Below, piece by piece: positions 43,678-52,518 of a DNA stretch of 64,000 bases. The notes below the pieces were generated by a model. That model saw only the letters and a program-made list of their open reading frames with translations, ran no database searches and had not been told where the DNA came from. The stretch spans positions 66,050-130,049 of the forward strand of contig JBGPOP010000008.1 of NCBI GenBank assembly GCA_041488095.1, in the 5' to 3' direction. Numbering within the stretch: the first letter of the stretch is position 1; every line of letters begins with the position of its first letter. This DNA comes from DASYPQ01 sp041488095 (GTDB lineage Bacteria; Planctomycetota; UBA1135; GCA-002686595). Position numbers and translations under genes: made by a program.

Positions 43678-44570
43678 GATTCTTCGACCCTCACATCCAC
43701 ATGACGAGCCGGACGACGGACGACCTCGAGGCGATGTCCGCCGCGGGGATCCGGGCCGTGATCGAGCCGGCCTTCTGGCTCGGACAGCCGCGCACGCAGG
43801 CCGGAGCCTTCGTCGATTACTTCTCGGCGCTGGTCGGCTGGGAGCGCTTCCGCGCTTCCCAGTTCGGCATCGCGCACTACTGCGCGATCGGCCTCAACTC
43901 CAAGGAGGCGAACAACGAGGGTCTGGCGAAGGACGTCCTCCAGATCGTGCCGCGCTTCGCGCTCAAGGAGGGCGTCGTCGCGATCGGCGAGATCGGCTTC
44001 GACGAGATCACGAAGGCCGAGGAGAAGGCCTACACCTGGCAGGTCGAATTCGCGGTGAAGCACGACATGGTGGTCATGGTCCACTCGCCGCACCGCGACA
44101 AGAAGAACGGGATCCGCCGCTCGATCGCGATCGCCAAGGACTGCCGGATGCCGATGGCGAAGCTCGTGATCGACCACAACAACGAGGAGACCGTCGAGGA
44201 CGTGCTCGAGTCGGGGGCGTGGGCGGCCTTCACGATCTATCCGCACACGAAGATGGGCTCGGAGCGGATGGTGGAGATCGTGAAGAAGTACGGGCCCGAG
44301 CGGCTGATCGTCGACAGCTCGGCCGACTGGGGCGTCAGCGACCCGCTGGGGGTGGCCAGGACGGCGAAGCGGATGCTCGAGCGCGGGATCTCGAAGGAGT
44401 GGGTCGAGAAGACGACCTGGCAGAACGCGCTCGACGCCTACGCGCAGTCGGGGCAGATCGACGTCGAAGCGCTGCTCCAGGCTCCGGTGATCGACCAGAG
44501 CCAGCTCTTCAACGACAACTCCGTGCTGCGCGGCCAGGAGCCGCGCGTCGACGCAGCGGTGCCGAACTAG
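43674..44570 (+). CDS. eboB: TatD-family metal-dependent hydrolase EboB
   Basis: This 298-residue TIM-barrel hydrolase has the metal-binding residues visible: DPHIH at 5-9, Glu in IGEIGFDE, His in MVHSPH and VIDHNN, and Asp in VDSSADWG. It is the EboB type because it directly follows eboA with an ATGA overlap. It likely hydrolyses a small molecule in the same pathway. Its substrate is unknown even in cyanobacteria. Confidence 0.85.
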   Translation: MRFFDPHIHMTSRTTDDLEAMSAAGIRAVIEPAFWLGQPRTQAGAFVDYFSALVGWERFRASQFGIAHYCAIGLNSKEANNEGLAKDVLQIVPRFALKEGVVAIGEIGFDEITKAEEKAYTWQVEFAVKHDMVVMVHSPHRDKKNGIRRSIAIAKDCRMPMAKLVIDHNNEETVEDVLESGAWAAFTIYPHTKMGSERMVEIVKKYGPERLIVDSSADWGVSDPLGVARTAKRMLERGISKEWVEKTTWQNALDAYAQSGQIDVEALLQAPVIDQSQLFNDNSVLRGQEPRVDAAVPN

Positions 44571-44617
44571 GAGGCTCGACGAGGGAAGAGCAGTCCCGTT
44601 CCGTCGTCGCAGTGGGC

Positions 44618-45832
44618 ATGAACGCCCTCTTTCTCCTCGCCTGCGCGCTGCTCGACCTGCCGATCCAGAGCCACCGACAACCCGCCGGTCACGATCTAGC
44701 CGCGCTCCGGGCCGAAGGCCCTGCCGCCCTCGAGCGACTGCTCCGGAGCTTCGACACGCTCGATCCAGGCGCGGAGAAGGACTCGCTCGAGCTCGTGATC
44801 GACGCCGTCGCGGCGCAGCGCTACGCGACCTTCTCGCGTCTCTATTGGTACACCGACCTCGAGGCCGCGGAGGCCGCCGCCCGCGCGAGCGGGAAGCCGA
44901 TCCTCTCGCTGCGCATGCTCGGGCGGCTCGACGAGGATCTCTCCTGCGCGAACAGCCGGCTCTTCCGCGTCGTGCTCTACGCGAACGCCGACCTCTCGCG
45001 CTTCCTGCGCGAGAACTTCGTGCTCCACTGGAGCTCGGAGCGACCCGCGCCGCGACTGACGATCGACTTCGGCGACGGCCGGAGGATCGTGACGACGGTC
45101 GCCGGGAACAGCGCGCATTACGTCCTCGACCAGGACGGCCGACCGCTCGATGTCCTGCCTGGCCTCTACAGCCCGATCGCGTTCCGTCGCGAGCTCGAGG
45201 CGGATCTGCCGCTCGCGCAGGACAGCCCGCGGCTCGGCGACGACGAGCGGGCGGCGCGTATGAAAGAGCACCATCTCGGTCGAGAGCGCTGGAGCCAAGA
45301 GCTGTGGGCCGCGAGCGGCGACCCCGTCCCGGTCCAGCTCCCCCTGTGGTCGGACATCCTCCAGTCCGAGCGCGTGTCGCGGGGGAAGGCTGCCATGGAG
45401 ATGACCGCCGTCCTCGGAGCGGGCCTCGGCGGCGCGCGCCGGGATCCGGTGTACGGCGGGGCCTCTGCGAGCACCCTGCTGTTCGTCCGGCGCCTGGACG
45501 AGGCGCGGCTCGACGCAGCCAGCCGCGCGCTCCTGCTCCGCCTCGCTCCGACGGACTGGGGACGCGAGCCCCGCCCTCTCGAGGGCGAGGCCCTCGCGCG
45601 GGAGATCACCGGCCTGGAGGCGCTCGTCGCGGCGGACACGGAAGCGAACGAGCTGAGCCGCCACGTCAGGATCCATCGGTGGCTCGCGTCGGCCGGGGGC
45701 CTGCCCGACTTCGCGACCTTGAACGAGCGGGTCTACCGCGAGCTGTTCCTCGCGCCCGAGGACGACCCGTGGCTCGGGCTCTCGAGCCCCGGCATCTTCA
45801 CCGCGCTGCCTGGTGACGGCGCGACGAGATAG
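44618..45832 (+). CDS. Thioredoxin-fold-like secreted protein without CxxC
   Basis: This 404-residue protein has a short N-terminal hydrophobic leader (MNALFLLACALLDLP). Residues about 75-185 resemble the thioredoxin-like N-part of planctomycete DUF255-type proteins: AAARASGKPILSLRMLG, LSCANSRLFRVVLYANADLSRFLRENFV and YVLDQDGRPLDVLPG. The CxxC redox pair is missing, and a single Cys sits in LSCANSR. The C-terminal 200 residues are helical and unassigned. It follows eboB by 47 bp, so it may be part of the same transcript. Confidence 0.7.
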   Translation: MNALFLLACALLDLPIQSHRQPAGHDLAALRAEGPAALERLLRSFDTLDPGAEKDSLELVIDAVAAQRYATFSRLYWYTDLEAAEAAARASGKPILSLRMLGRLDEDLSCANSRLFRVVLYANADLSRFLRENFVLHWSSERPAPRLTIDFGDGRRIVTTVAGNSAHYVLDQDGRPLDVLPGLYSPIAFRRELEADLPLAQDSPRLGDDERAARMKEHHLGRERWSQELWAASGDPVPVQLPLWSDILQSERVSRGKAAMEMTAVLGAGLGGARRDPVYGGASASTLLFVRRLDEARLDAASRALLLRLAPTDWGREPRPLEGEALAREITGLEALVAADTEANELSRHVRIHRWLASAGGLPDFATLNERVYRELFLAPEDDPWLGLSSPGIFTALPGDGATR

Positions 45833-45875
45833 ACGTCTCCCGCGGGGAGGGAGCACCCACTACCATCTGGGGATC

Positions 45876-47585
45876 ATGAAACGAGCCCTCCTCGCCCTCC
45901 TGCCCCTTCTTCCCGCCTGCGTCCTGGTCCTGCATGGGGAAACGTCCCTCGAGCCTTTTTCGCGCGCGGCGCCGGTGTCCCGCGGCGAGGAGTCGATCAC
46001 GGCGCAGGGGCTGCTCTCGCACATCCGGACCCTGGCCTCGGACGATTTCGAAGGGCGCGGGCCGGGCACGCTCGGCGAGGAGAAGACCGTCGACTACCTG
46101 ACCCGTGAGTTCCAGGCGGCGGGCCTCGAGCCCGGCAACCCCGACGGCACCTGGACGCAAGCCGTCCCGCTGGTCGGCTTCACGGCCGAGCCGAGCGGCT
46201 CCTTCTCCGTCGGGAGCGGGACGATCGGGCTCTCTTTCCAGAAGGATGCCGTCGCGCTGACGCGCCGGCTCGTGAACGAGGTCGACGTGCGCGACTCGCC
46301 GGTCGTCTTCGTGGGCTATGGCGTCGTCGCGCCGGAGTACGGCTGGGACGACTACAAGGACGTCGACGTGCGCGGCAAGACGATCGTGATGCTCGTCAAC
46401 GACCCGGCCGTGGTCGATCCCAAGGATCCGACGAAGCTCGACGAGTCCATGTTCAAGGGCCGCGCGATGACCTACTACGGCCGCTGGACGTACAAGTACG
46501 AGATCGCGGCGGAGAAGGGCGCCGCCGCGGCGCTGATCGTCCACGAGGAAGGGCCGGCCGGGTATCCCTGGGAAGTCGTGTGGAGGAGCTGGGGCAGCGA
46601 GGGCTTCGAGATCGACCGGCCCGACAAGAACATGGGCCGCGCCAGCGTCGAGGGTTGGCTCCATCTCGACAAGGCCCGGGAGCTCCTGGCTGCGTGCGGG
46701 CAGGACTACGGCGCGCTCAAGAAGGCCGCCTGCTCGAAGGACTTCCGCCCCGTCCCGCTGGACGCCAAGGCGAGCTTCCACGTGAAGAACGCGCTGCGCA
46801 ACGTGGCGTCGAGGAACGTGGTCGCGAAGATCCCCGGCCGGAACGCGGGTGCTGGCGACGAATTCGTGGTCTACACGGCGCATTGGGACCACCTCGGGAA
46901 GAGCGCGAAGGCCGAGGGCGACGCGATCTACAACGGCGCGGTCGACAACGCCTCGGGCTCCGCGGGACTGCTCGAGATCGCGAGAGCCTTCGCCAGCCTG
47001 CGGGAGCGGCCGCGCCGGACGATCGTGTTCCTCGCGGTCACCGCCGAGGAGAAGGGCCTCCTCGGCTCGAAATGGTATGCCGAGCACCCGCTCTACCCGC
47101 TCGCGAAGACGCTGTGCGAGATCAACATGGACTCCCTGAACCCGTGGGGTCGCACGAGCGACATCGTCAGCGTGGGCTACGGCCAGTCGACGCTCGACGA
47201 GGTCCTGGTCTCCCTCGCCGCCGAGCAGGGCCGCACGGTGAAGCCCGACGCCCAACCGGAGAAGGGGAGCTACTACCGCTCCGACCACTTCGAGTTCGCC
47301 AAGGTCGGCGTGCCGGCGCTCTACGCGGACTCCGGCACCGAGGTCGTCGGCCGGCCGCCCGGCTGGGGTCTCGCGAAGGTGGACGAGTTCACCGCGAAGG
47401 ACTACCACAAGCCTTCCGACGAAGTGAGGCCCGACTGGGACCTCTCGGGCGCCGTCCAGGATCTGTGCCTGCTCTTCCACATCGGGCGCCATGTGGCCGA
47501 CGGCGACCGCTGGCCCGAGTGGAAGGAAGGCAGCGAGTTCAAGGTGCGGCGCGAGGCGATGCTCTCCTCCTCCGCCGCTCGCTGA
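45876..47585 (+). CDS. M28-family zinc peptidase lipoprotein with PA domain
   Basis: This 569-residue aminopeptidase-like lipoprotein has lipobox LLPAC (Cys15). A PA (protease-associated) insert lies at about residues 140-260 (VVFVGYGVVAPEYGWDDY, AAEKGAAAALIVHEE). The M28 metal residues are recognisable as HWDHLG, DNASGSAGLLEIARA, TAEEKGLLGSKWYAEHP, NMDSLNPWG and a late His in FTAKDYHKPSDEV. It probably trims peptides or proteins outside the cytoplasmic membrane. TACCAT lies 9 nt before the ATG at 45876. Confidence 0.88.
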   Translation: MKRALLALLPLLPACVLVLHGETSLEPFSRAAPVSRGEESITAQGLLSHIRTLASDDFEGRGPGTLGEEKTVDYLTREFQAAGLEPGNPDGTWTQAVPLVGFTAEPSGSFSVGSGTIGLSFQKDAVALTRRLVNEVDVRDSPVVFVGYGVVAPEYGWDDYKDVDVRGKTIVMLVNDPAVVDPKDPTKLDESMFKGRAMTYYGRWTYKYEIAAEKGAAAALIVHEEGPAGYPWEVVWRSWGSEGFEIDRPDKNMGRASVEGWLHLDKARELLAACGQDYGALKKAACSKDFRPVPLDAKASFHVKNALRNVASRNVVAKIPGRNAGAGDEFVVYTAHWDHLGKSAKAEGDAIYNGAVDNASGSAGLLEIARAFASLRERPRRTIVFLAVTAEEKGLLGSKWYAEHPLYPLAKTLCEINMDSLNPWGRTSDIVSVGYGQSTLDEVLVSLAAEQGRTVKPDAQPEKGSYYRSDHFEFAKVGVPALYADSGTEVVGRPPGWGLAKVDEFTAKDYHKPSDEVRPDWDLSGAVQDLCLLFHIGRHVADGDRWPEWKEGSEFKVRREAMLSSSAAR

Positions 47586-47588
47586 AGC

Positions 47589-48866
47589 ATGGGACGCCTG
47601 CTCGCGTGGACCCTGGCCGGCGCGCTGGCCGCCGGCCTCTCCTGCGATCCGCCCGCGAAGCGGCCGAACCTGCTCTTCCTCAGCATCGACACGCTGCGAG
47701 CCGACCACCTCGGCCTCTACGGCTACAAGAGGCCGACCTCGCCGAACCTCGACGCCTTCGCCGCGAGAGCCGTCGTCTTCGAGAATGCGCAGTCGGCCTC
47801 GTCCTGGACGCTGCCGAGCCTGGCTTCGCTGATGACCTCGCTCCAGGAGTCGACCCATCGCTGCGAGAAGGACGCCGCGCGCCTGGACCCTTCCTACACG
47901 ACGATGGCCGAGGTCCTGCGCGACTCCGGCTACGACACGGCCTTCGTCGCGAGCCACCTGTTCCTGAACGCGGGCCACGGCCTCCAGCAGGGCTTCACCC
48001 ACGTCGACACGCGCATTCTGCAGGACGATGTGGCGATCACGTCTCCGGCGGTGACCGACTGGGGCCTGCGCTGGCTGGAGAACAAGGCCGCTGCGAGGGA
48101 CGGCATCCCCTGGTTCCTGTGGCTGCACTACTTCGATCCCCACATGCCTTACCTCGCGCACGTCGGCGTCTCGGAGCGGTTCGGGACTGAGTCGGACCTC
48201 GATCTCTACGACGGCGAGATCGCCTTCACCGACCAGCACATCGGCCGCCTCTTCGAGACCTTCGAGCGCTTGGGCTTCGCGGAGAACACCGTCGTGGTCG
48301 TCGTCGCCGACCACGGCGAGGAGTTCGGCGAGCACGGCAACAAGGGCCACGGCTACGATCTCCACCAGGAGGTCGTGCGCGTGCCGCTCCTCGTGCGCGC
48401 GCCGGGCCTCTCGCCCCGGCGGATCGCCGAGGTCGTGCCGACCGTCGACGTGATGCCGACGCTGCTCGAGATGTGCAGCGCGCGCGCGGAGCACGAGGTC
48501 GCGGGCCGGAGCCTCGCACCGCTCCTGCGCGGCCTTCCCGATCCCGAGCGTGAGGCGGTGTCCGAGGTGCGCTGGAAGTACCAGCAGGACATGAAGAGTC
48601 TTCGGCAGGGCCGATGGAAGTACATCGACAACCGCTGGGGCGAGAAGGCCTCCCGGATGCTCTTCGACCACGCGAGCGACCCGGATGAGACGTCCAACGT
48701 GCTCGTCCAGCATCCCGACATCGCCGGGCGGATGCGCGACGAGCTGCGTGCACGGCTCGACAGAGCTGGAGCGCTCGCCTCGAGCTACGAGCGGCGCGAG
48801 ACCTCCGATCTGACGCCGGCCGAGCAGGAACGGCTCAAGAAGCTCGGCTACACGGGGGAGAAGTGA
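47589..48866 (+). CDS. Sulfatase-fold lipoprotein with Thr at the nucleophile position
   Basis: This 425-residue alkaline-phosphatase-superfamily enzyme has a lipoprotein leader (Cys19). Metal ligands occur in FLSIDTLRADHLG (residues 30-42) and in VADHGEEFGEHGNKGHG. The formylglycine signature C/S-x-P-S-R reads WTLPSLAS here, with T74 where Cys should be and no Arg after PS. It therefore cannot mature as a true sulfatase. A Thr nucleophile is used by phosphoglycerol and phosphoethanolamine transferases and by phosphodiesterases of the same fold. The substrate is unknown. It lies 3 bp after the M28 peptidase, and its stop overlaps the next start. Confidence 0.85.
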   Translation: MGRLLAWTLAGALAAGLSCDPPAKRPNLLFLSIDTLRADHLGLYGYKRPTSPNLDAFAARAVVFENAQSASSWTLPSLASLMTSLQESTHRCEKDAARLDPSYTTMAEVLRDSGYDTAFVASHLFLNAGHGLQQGFTHVDTRILQDDVAITSPAVTDWGLRWLENKAAARDGIPWFLWLHYFDPHMPYLAHVGVSERFGTESDLDLYDGEIAFTDQHIGRLFETFERLGFAENTVVVVVADHGEEFGEHGNKGHGYDLHQEVVRVPLLVRAPGLSPRRIAEVVPTVDVMPTLLEMCSARAEHEVAGRSLAPLLRGLPDPEREAVSEVRWKYQQDMKSLRQGRWKYIDNRWGEKASRMLFDHASDPDETSNVLVQHPDIAGRMRDELRARLDRAGALASSYERRETSDLTPAEQERLKKLGYTGEK

Positions 48867-49396
48867 GGAGCACGCCGCCCTTGGCCGTGCTCGCGCTGCT
48901 GCTCGCCGGCGCCTGCAGCCGTCCTGCGGAGATCCGGCGCACCTTCTACGCCGGCGGGCGGCCGTGGTCTGAGCTGCGCTACCGGAACGGCAAGCCCGAG
49001 GGCCGCTTCGCGACCTGGCACGAGAACGGGCAATTGGCGAGCGAAGGCGGCTACCTGGCGGGACGCCTTCACGGGAGGATGACCGAGTGGCACGAGGACG
49101 GGACGGTCGTCCTCGAGTGCAGCTACGACCGGGGCTACCTGGACGGGCCCTGGCACGAGCGCTGGCCGGACGGCGAGGACCGCTGCCGCGCGACCTATCG
49201 TCGAGGTCGCCTCGAGGGCCTCTACTCCGAGTGGGGCCGCGAGGGCTTCAAGATCCTCGAGGGTTCCTACCAGGAGGGCCTGCGCGAAGGGGAGTGGTCG
49301 GGCTGGCGTCCCGACGGTACGAGCCGGAGCACGTTCGTCTTCCGCCGCGGAGAGCTCGAGAGCGACCTCGAGAAGAGCGGCTCACGCAAGCCCTAG
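48863..49396 (+). CDS. MORN/YwqK-repeat lipoprotein
   Basis: This 177-residue lipoprotein has lipobox LAGAC (Cys18). Five or six MORN-like YwqK repeats follow, such as GRFATWHENGQLASEGGYL, GRMTEWHEDGTVVLECSY, GPWHERWPDGEDR and GEWSGWRPDGTS. The GTG start overlaps the sulfatase stop. The family is often labelled antitoxin YwqK, but there is no toxin here, and a structural or envelope role is more likely. Its end overlaps the convergent amidohydrolase gene by 15 bp. Confidence 0.83.
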   Translation: MRSTPPLAVLALLLAGACSRPAEIRRTFYAGGRPWSELRYRNGKPEGRFATWHENGQLASEGGYLAGRLHGRMTEWHEDGTVVLECSYDRGYLDGPWHERWPDGEDRCRATYRRGRLEGLYSEWGREGFKILEGSYQEGLREGEWSGWRPDGTSRSTFVFRRGELESDLEKSGSRKP

Positions 49397-50296
49397 CAGC
49401 TTGCGAGCGTTCCCGCCGAGGATCCTCTCGCGATCGGACGCGGACGCGCGGATGGAGACGAGCGCCGCCCGCTGCTCCTGGAGTCGGTCCGCGCGCCATC
49501 CGGCGGGGAAGGTGTTCGAGTCCGTTCCGAAGAGGATGCGCTCGGGGCCGAACACCTCGAGGGTCCGCTCGAAGACCCCGGCGAGATCGAGCCGCGGGAC
49601 CTGCGTCGCCATCCAGGAGTTCGATGACGAGGTGTCGACGAAGACGTTCGCGCACTGCGCGCCGGCCATCAGGGTCTCTCGGAAGAAGCCCGCGCCGAAG
49701 TGCGGGATCACGAAGCGCACGCCGGGGAAGGCGTTCGCCGCCGGGATCAGGGAAAGCGGGTCGGCGTAGGCGAGGTCCTGCGGCCGCGGGAGCCCGAGCA
49801 GGTCGCGCAGCTTGACCACCAGGAGCCCGCAGTGGACGAAGATCACCGCTCCGTGGTCGGCCAGCGCGCCGAGGAGCGGCCGTGCTTCAGGCCCCCCGAC
49901 GAGGAAATGGTGCATCGCCGGAAAGACGAGCACGCCCCGGATCCTCTTCCGCTCGAGCAGCTCGCGCACCTTCGCCGCAGCGCCCTCCGCCCGCGGATCG
50001 ACCAGGGCGAACGCCGAGAGCCGCCCCTGCGAGAGCGCGGCGGCCTCGCACACCGCCGGGATCTCCTCCGGAGCGCTGGCGAAGGTGCACAGGTGCTCGA
50101 CGCCGTGACGGTCGAGCTCGCCGATCCAGCGCGCGAGATGCGCGGCGGTGTCGTCGGAGGGCAGCTCGATGCCGGCCTTCCCGGCGACCGCGGCGAGTCG
50201 GCTCGCGGGATCCCCGGGGAGCGGCGACCTCTCGGCCAACGCGCGAAAAAAAGTCGCCGAGAAGAAGTGCGAGTGGAAGTCGACGACACCCATCAT
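49382..50296 (-). CDS. Amidohydrolase family 2 (TIM-barrel) protein
   Basis: This 304-residue metal-dependent hydrolase or decarboxylase of the amidohydrolase-2 type has the HxH motif VVDFHSHFF, then AVIFVHCGLL, FVIPHFGAGF and ILFGTDSNTFPAGW with the catalytic Asp. The substrate is unknown. Members include aminocarboxymuconate-semialdehyde decarboxylase-like and lactone hydrolase-like enzymes. ATG 50296 and 50293 are adjacent starts. It is divergent from the QueD-like gene across a 97-bp gap. Confidence 0.85.
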   Translation of the reverse strand: MMGVVDFHSHFFSATFFRALAERSPLPGDPASRLAAVAGKAGIELPSDDTAAHLARWIGELDRHGVEHLCTFASAPEEIPAVCEAAALSQGRLSAFALVDPRAEGAAAKVRELLERKRIRGVLVFPAMHHFLVGGPEARPLLGALADHGAVIFVHCGLLVVKLRDLLGLPRPQDLAYADPLSLIPAANAFPGVRFVIPHFGAGFFRETLMAGAQCANVFVDTSSSNSWMATQVPRLDLAGVFERTLEVFGPERILFGTDSNTFPAGWRADRLQEQRAALVSIRASASDRERILGGNARKLLGLA

Positions 50297-50393
50297 CCCG
50301 TCTCGCCCATCGGCCGCGAGTGTAGCCACCGCGGCCCGTGTCGTTCTAAGCTCTGGCGGAATCCCGGCCCCGAGGTTCCCAGAGGCACACGCG

Positions 50394-50891
50394 ATGGAAC
50401 GCTGGTCGATCGAGCTCGAGAAGGAGTACTTCAAGTTCTCCGCGGCGCACTTCCTCATCTTCCCCGACGGCAGCGCCGAGCGCCTGCACGGTCACAACTA
50501 CCGCGTCCGCGTCCGCCTGGGCGCGGGGCTCTCGCCCTTCGGCCTGGTCCTCGACTTCCAGGCGGTCAAACCGGTCGTCCGCGAGATCTGCGACCGGCTC
50601 GACGAGCACTGGATCGTGCCCGGAGAGCATCCCGAGCTGCGCGTCGCCGCGCGGGCGGACGGTGCGACGGAGGTCCGCTACCGTGATCGCGCCTACTCGG
50701 CGCCCGGCGGGGACGTGCTCGTCCTGCCGATCAACAACACCAGCGCCGAGAACCTCGCCGCCTGGTTCGGCCGCGAGCTGCTGGCGCTGCTGGGCCGTCG
50801 CTTCCCGGACGTGCGCGTGATGCACCTCTCCGTCGCGGTCGAGGAGACCGCCGGGCAGAGGGGAGTCTGGAGCTACGAGGTCGGTGGCTGA
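50394..50891 (+). CDS. 6-pyruvoyl-tetrahydropterin synthase/QueD-like protein lacking the catalytic Cys
   Basis: This 165-residue protein has the zinc-binding fold SAAHF (H19) and LHGHNYRV (H32, H34). In QueD a Cys sits four residues before the first His of LHGH, but here that position is Ala (A28) with Glu beside it. It is also longer than the usual 120 residues, with an insert around VAARADGATEVRYRDRAYSA. PTPS-like proteins without the Cys, using Glu instead, have altered chemistry (PTPS-III), so the activity should not be assumed to be queuosine synthesis. A PURINE-rich AGAGG lies 9 nt before the ATG. Confidence 0.82.
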   Translation: MERWSIELEKEYFKFSAAHFLIFPDGSAERLHGHNYRVRVRLGAGLSPFGLVLDFQAVKPVVREICDRLDEHWIVPGEHPELRVAARADGATEVRYRDRAYSAPGGDVLVLPINNTSAENLAAWFGRELLALLGRRFPDVRVMHLSVAVEETAGQRGVWSYEVGG

Positions 50892-50909
50892 GACGTGCCG
50901 GGAGACGGG

Positions 50910-51275
50910 TCAGGACCCGGCTCTCACGCCGGCCTCGTACCGTCCGGATCGCTCGAGGTCGATGCTCCCGTCGGGGAGCCAGAAGGTCCACGGGCCCTCC
51001 ATCCGGCCGGCCGCGTAGCTCCCTTCCGCCAACTTGCGGCCGTCGGCGGAGAAACGTCGGCACTCCCCTTCGCGGTGCCCGTCGCGGATCGCGCACTCGG
51101 TCTCGACCTGACCGTTGGCGTAGTAGGTCGTCTGCGAGCGGGTCTCTTCCGTGCCGCGGGCTCCCTCCAGAGCGCGCACCGAGACCGTCAAGCCGGCGAC
51201 GCCGGCGAGGAGGATCATGGCGGGGATCTTCAAGGCCGCCGGTGGACGCCGGCGCCGGAAGGATCTTCCCGGCAT
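50910..51275 (-). CDS. Membrane-anchored MORN/YwqK-repeat protein
   Basis: This 121-residue protein has one N-terminal membrane helix (ALKIPAMILLAGVAGLTVSV). Three short YwqK-type repeats follow, such as TTYYANGQVETECAIRDG, RRFSADGRKLAEGSY and GPWTFWLPDGSIDLER. It is a shorter relative of the protein at 48863, but on the other strand and not tandem. No partner toxin gene is beside it. Confidence 0.76.
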   Translation of the reverse strand: MPGRSFRRRRPPAALKIPAMILLAGVAGLTVSVRALEGARGTEETRSQTTYYANGQVETECAIRDGHREGECRRFSADGRKLAEGSYAAGRMEGPWTFWLPDGSIDLERSGRYEAGVRAGS

Positions 51276-51317
51276 CCCTTCAGCTGCGGCCGACCCTGCC
51301 AGGGTCAGCCGGGCTGC

Positions 51318-52346
51318 CTACGGGAGCCCGGTCGAGGTGGCGAGGCTCGTGACGAGCCGGATCGACGCGGTGGCGGATCGGCTGCGGGGGTCGGCCGCGT
51401 CGGGCGCCAGGCTCTCGGGTTGCATGCGGGAGAGCTCGGCGATCTCCGCCGGGCCCAGGGCCTCGGCGATCGCCCGTCTCCAGTCTTCGGGCTTGCGGCT
51501 CAGCCCGGCCGCCGCGAGGAAGGCTTCGGCGGCCCTCTCGGGATTTCCGCGGTACGACGCCAGGTCGTGGAGCCCCGCGACACCGCGGCGGTCGACGATC
51601 CTCTGGGCGACCACGAACGCCAGACCGTACAGGGCCTTCTTGCGTTCGCCGGACATCGCCGAGGTCGAGAGGCCCGCGTGGGCGCGGAAGACTTCGAGGG
51701 GATCCAGAGCGAAGGACCGATCCGGGGTCGGGAGCACGCGTTGGACGAAACGGACCTCGCTTCCGGGATCCCGAGCTCCCCCTCCCGGTGCGCATCGGAC
51801 CTCGAGGTCGAGTCCGCCGACCGCGAGAGCCGCGGCCAGGAGCCTGCCCGAGCGCAGTCGCGCTGCGGACCGCGGGCACAGCCGGGCGGCTACGACGTCG
51901 CAGAGGCCTTCCTCGATCGTGCCCGGCAACGTGCGCCACGATCGCCCGAGGCTGGCGTGAACGAGCTCGTGGACGAGCGTGCGTTCGACATCGTCCGCGC
52001 CCGCGCGCAAGTGGATGCGCGCGAGCCGGTCCGAGAAGAATCCGTCCGCGTCGCGGTAGGCCGAGGTCAGCGGGAAGCGGTACAGAGCGGGCTCGTCCTG
52101 CACCCAGATCTCGAGCCGGCGCGTGCGGGAATCGGGCAGCTCGGAGAGCACCGCGGGGAGGAGCGCGTCCAGGGCGGTCGCGATGCCGCGCGCCTCCTCA
52201 GGGCTACCGGCGCGCACGACGCCCTCGCGGGCGTCCGCGCGCGCCGGGGGCGGCAGCGCCTGACAGGAGGCCGTGCCGATCGCGAGCACCACACCCAGGA
52301 TGGCGGCCCGGATCGTGGTCGGATGGTCGGGCGGCGAGGTCGGCAC
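51318..52346 (-). CDS. Zincin-type metallopeptidase lipoprotein (HExxH)
   Basis: This 342-residue lipoprotein has Cys28 after LAIGTAS. The zinc motif HELVH is at 126-130, with a candidate third ligand at E145/E146 in GTIEEGL, which fits peptidase MA/gluzincin-like proteins. The flanking text HLRAGADDVERTLVHELVH resembles the active-site helix of these families. The rest is helical. It is probably an extracytoplasmic peptidase of unknown substrate. It lies 42 bp from the MORN protein on the same strand. Confidence 0.77.
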   Translation of the reverse strand: MPTSPPDHPTTIRAAILGVVLAIGTASCQALPPPARADAREGVVRAGSPEEARGIATALDALLPAVLSELPDSRTRRLEIWVQDEPALYRFPLTSAYRDADGFFSDRLARIHLRAGADDVERTLVHELVHASLGRSWRTLPGTIEEGLCDVVAARLCPRSAARLRSGRLLAAALAVGGLDLEVRCAPGGGARDPGSEVRFVQRVLPTPDRSFALDPLEVFRAHAGLSTSAMSGERKKALYGLAFVVAQRIVDRRGVAGLHDLASYRGNPERAAEAFLAAAGLSRKPEDWRRAIAEALGPAEIAELSRMQPESLAPDAADPRSRSATASIRLVTSLATSTGLP

Positions 52347-52518
52347 GTCGAAGCGTACCTTGGCGCTCCGATCCGGGTCGAAGCTCGTCCGTCAGGGCCG
52401 AGGGCGTGCGAGGACGACCGGGTAATCGCTTCCGCGCCGGTCGGGCCTCGAGGGCGCACGGGATCCGCTCGAGGCAGGTTCCTTGGTCGAGGCCGGCGCG
52501 ATCCGTACGATCCCGTGG

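Noticed and set aside
48863..51275. A YwqK toxin-antitoxin system
   Set aside because: Two MORN/YwqK proteins are present, but there is no toxin-like partner next to either and both are exported or membrane-anchored.
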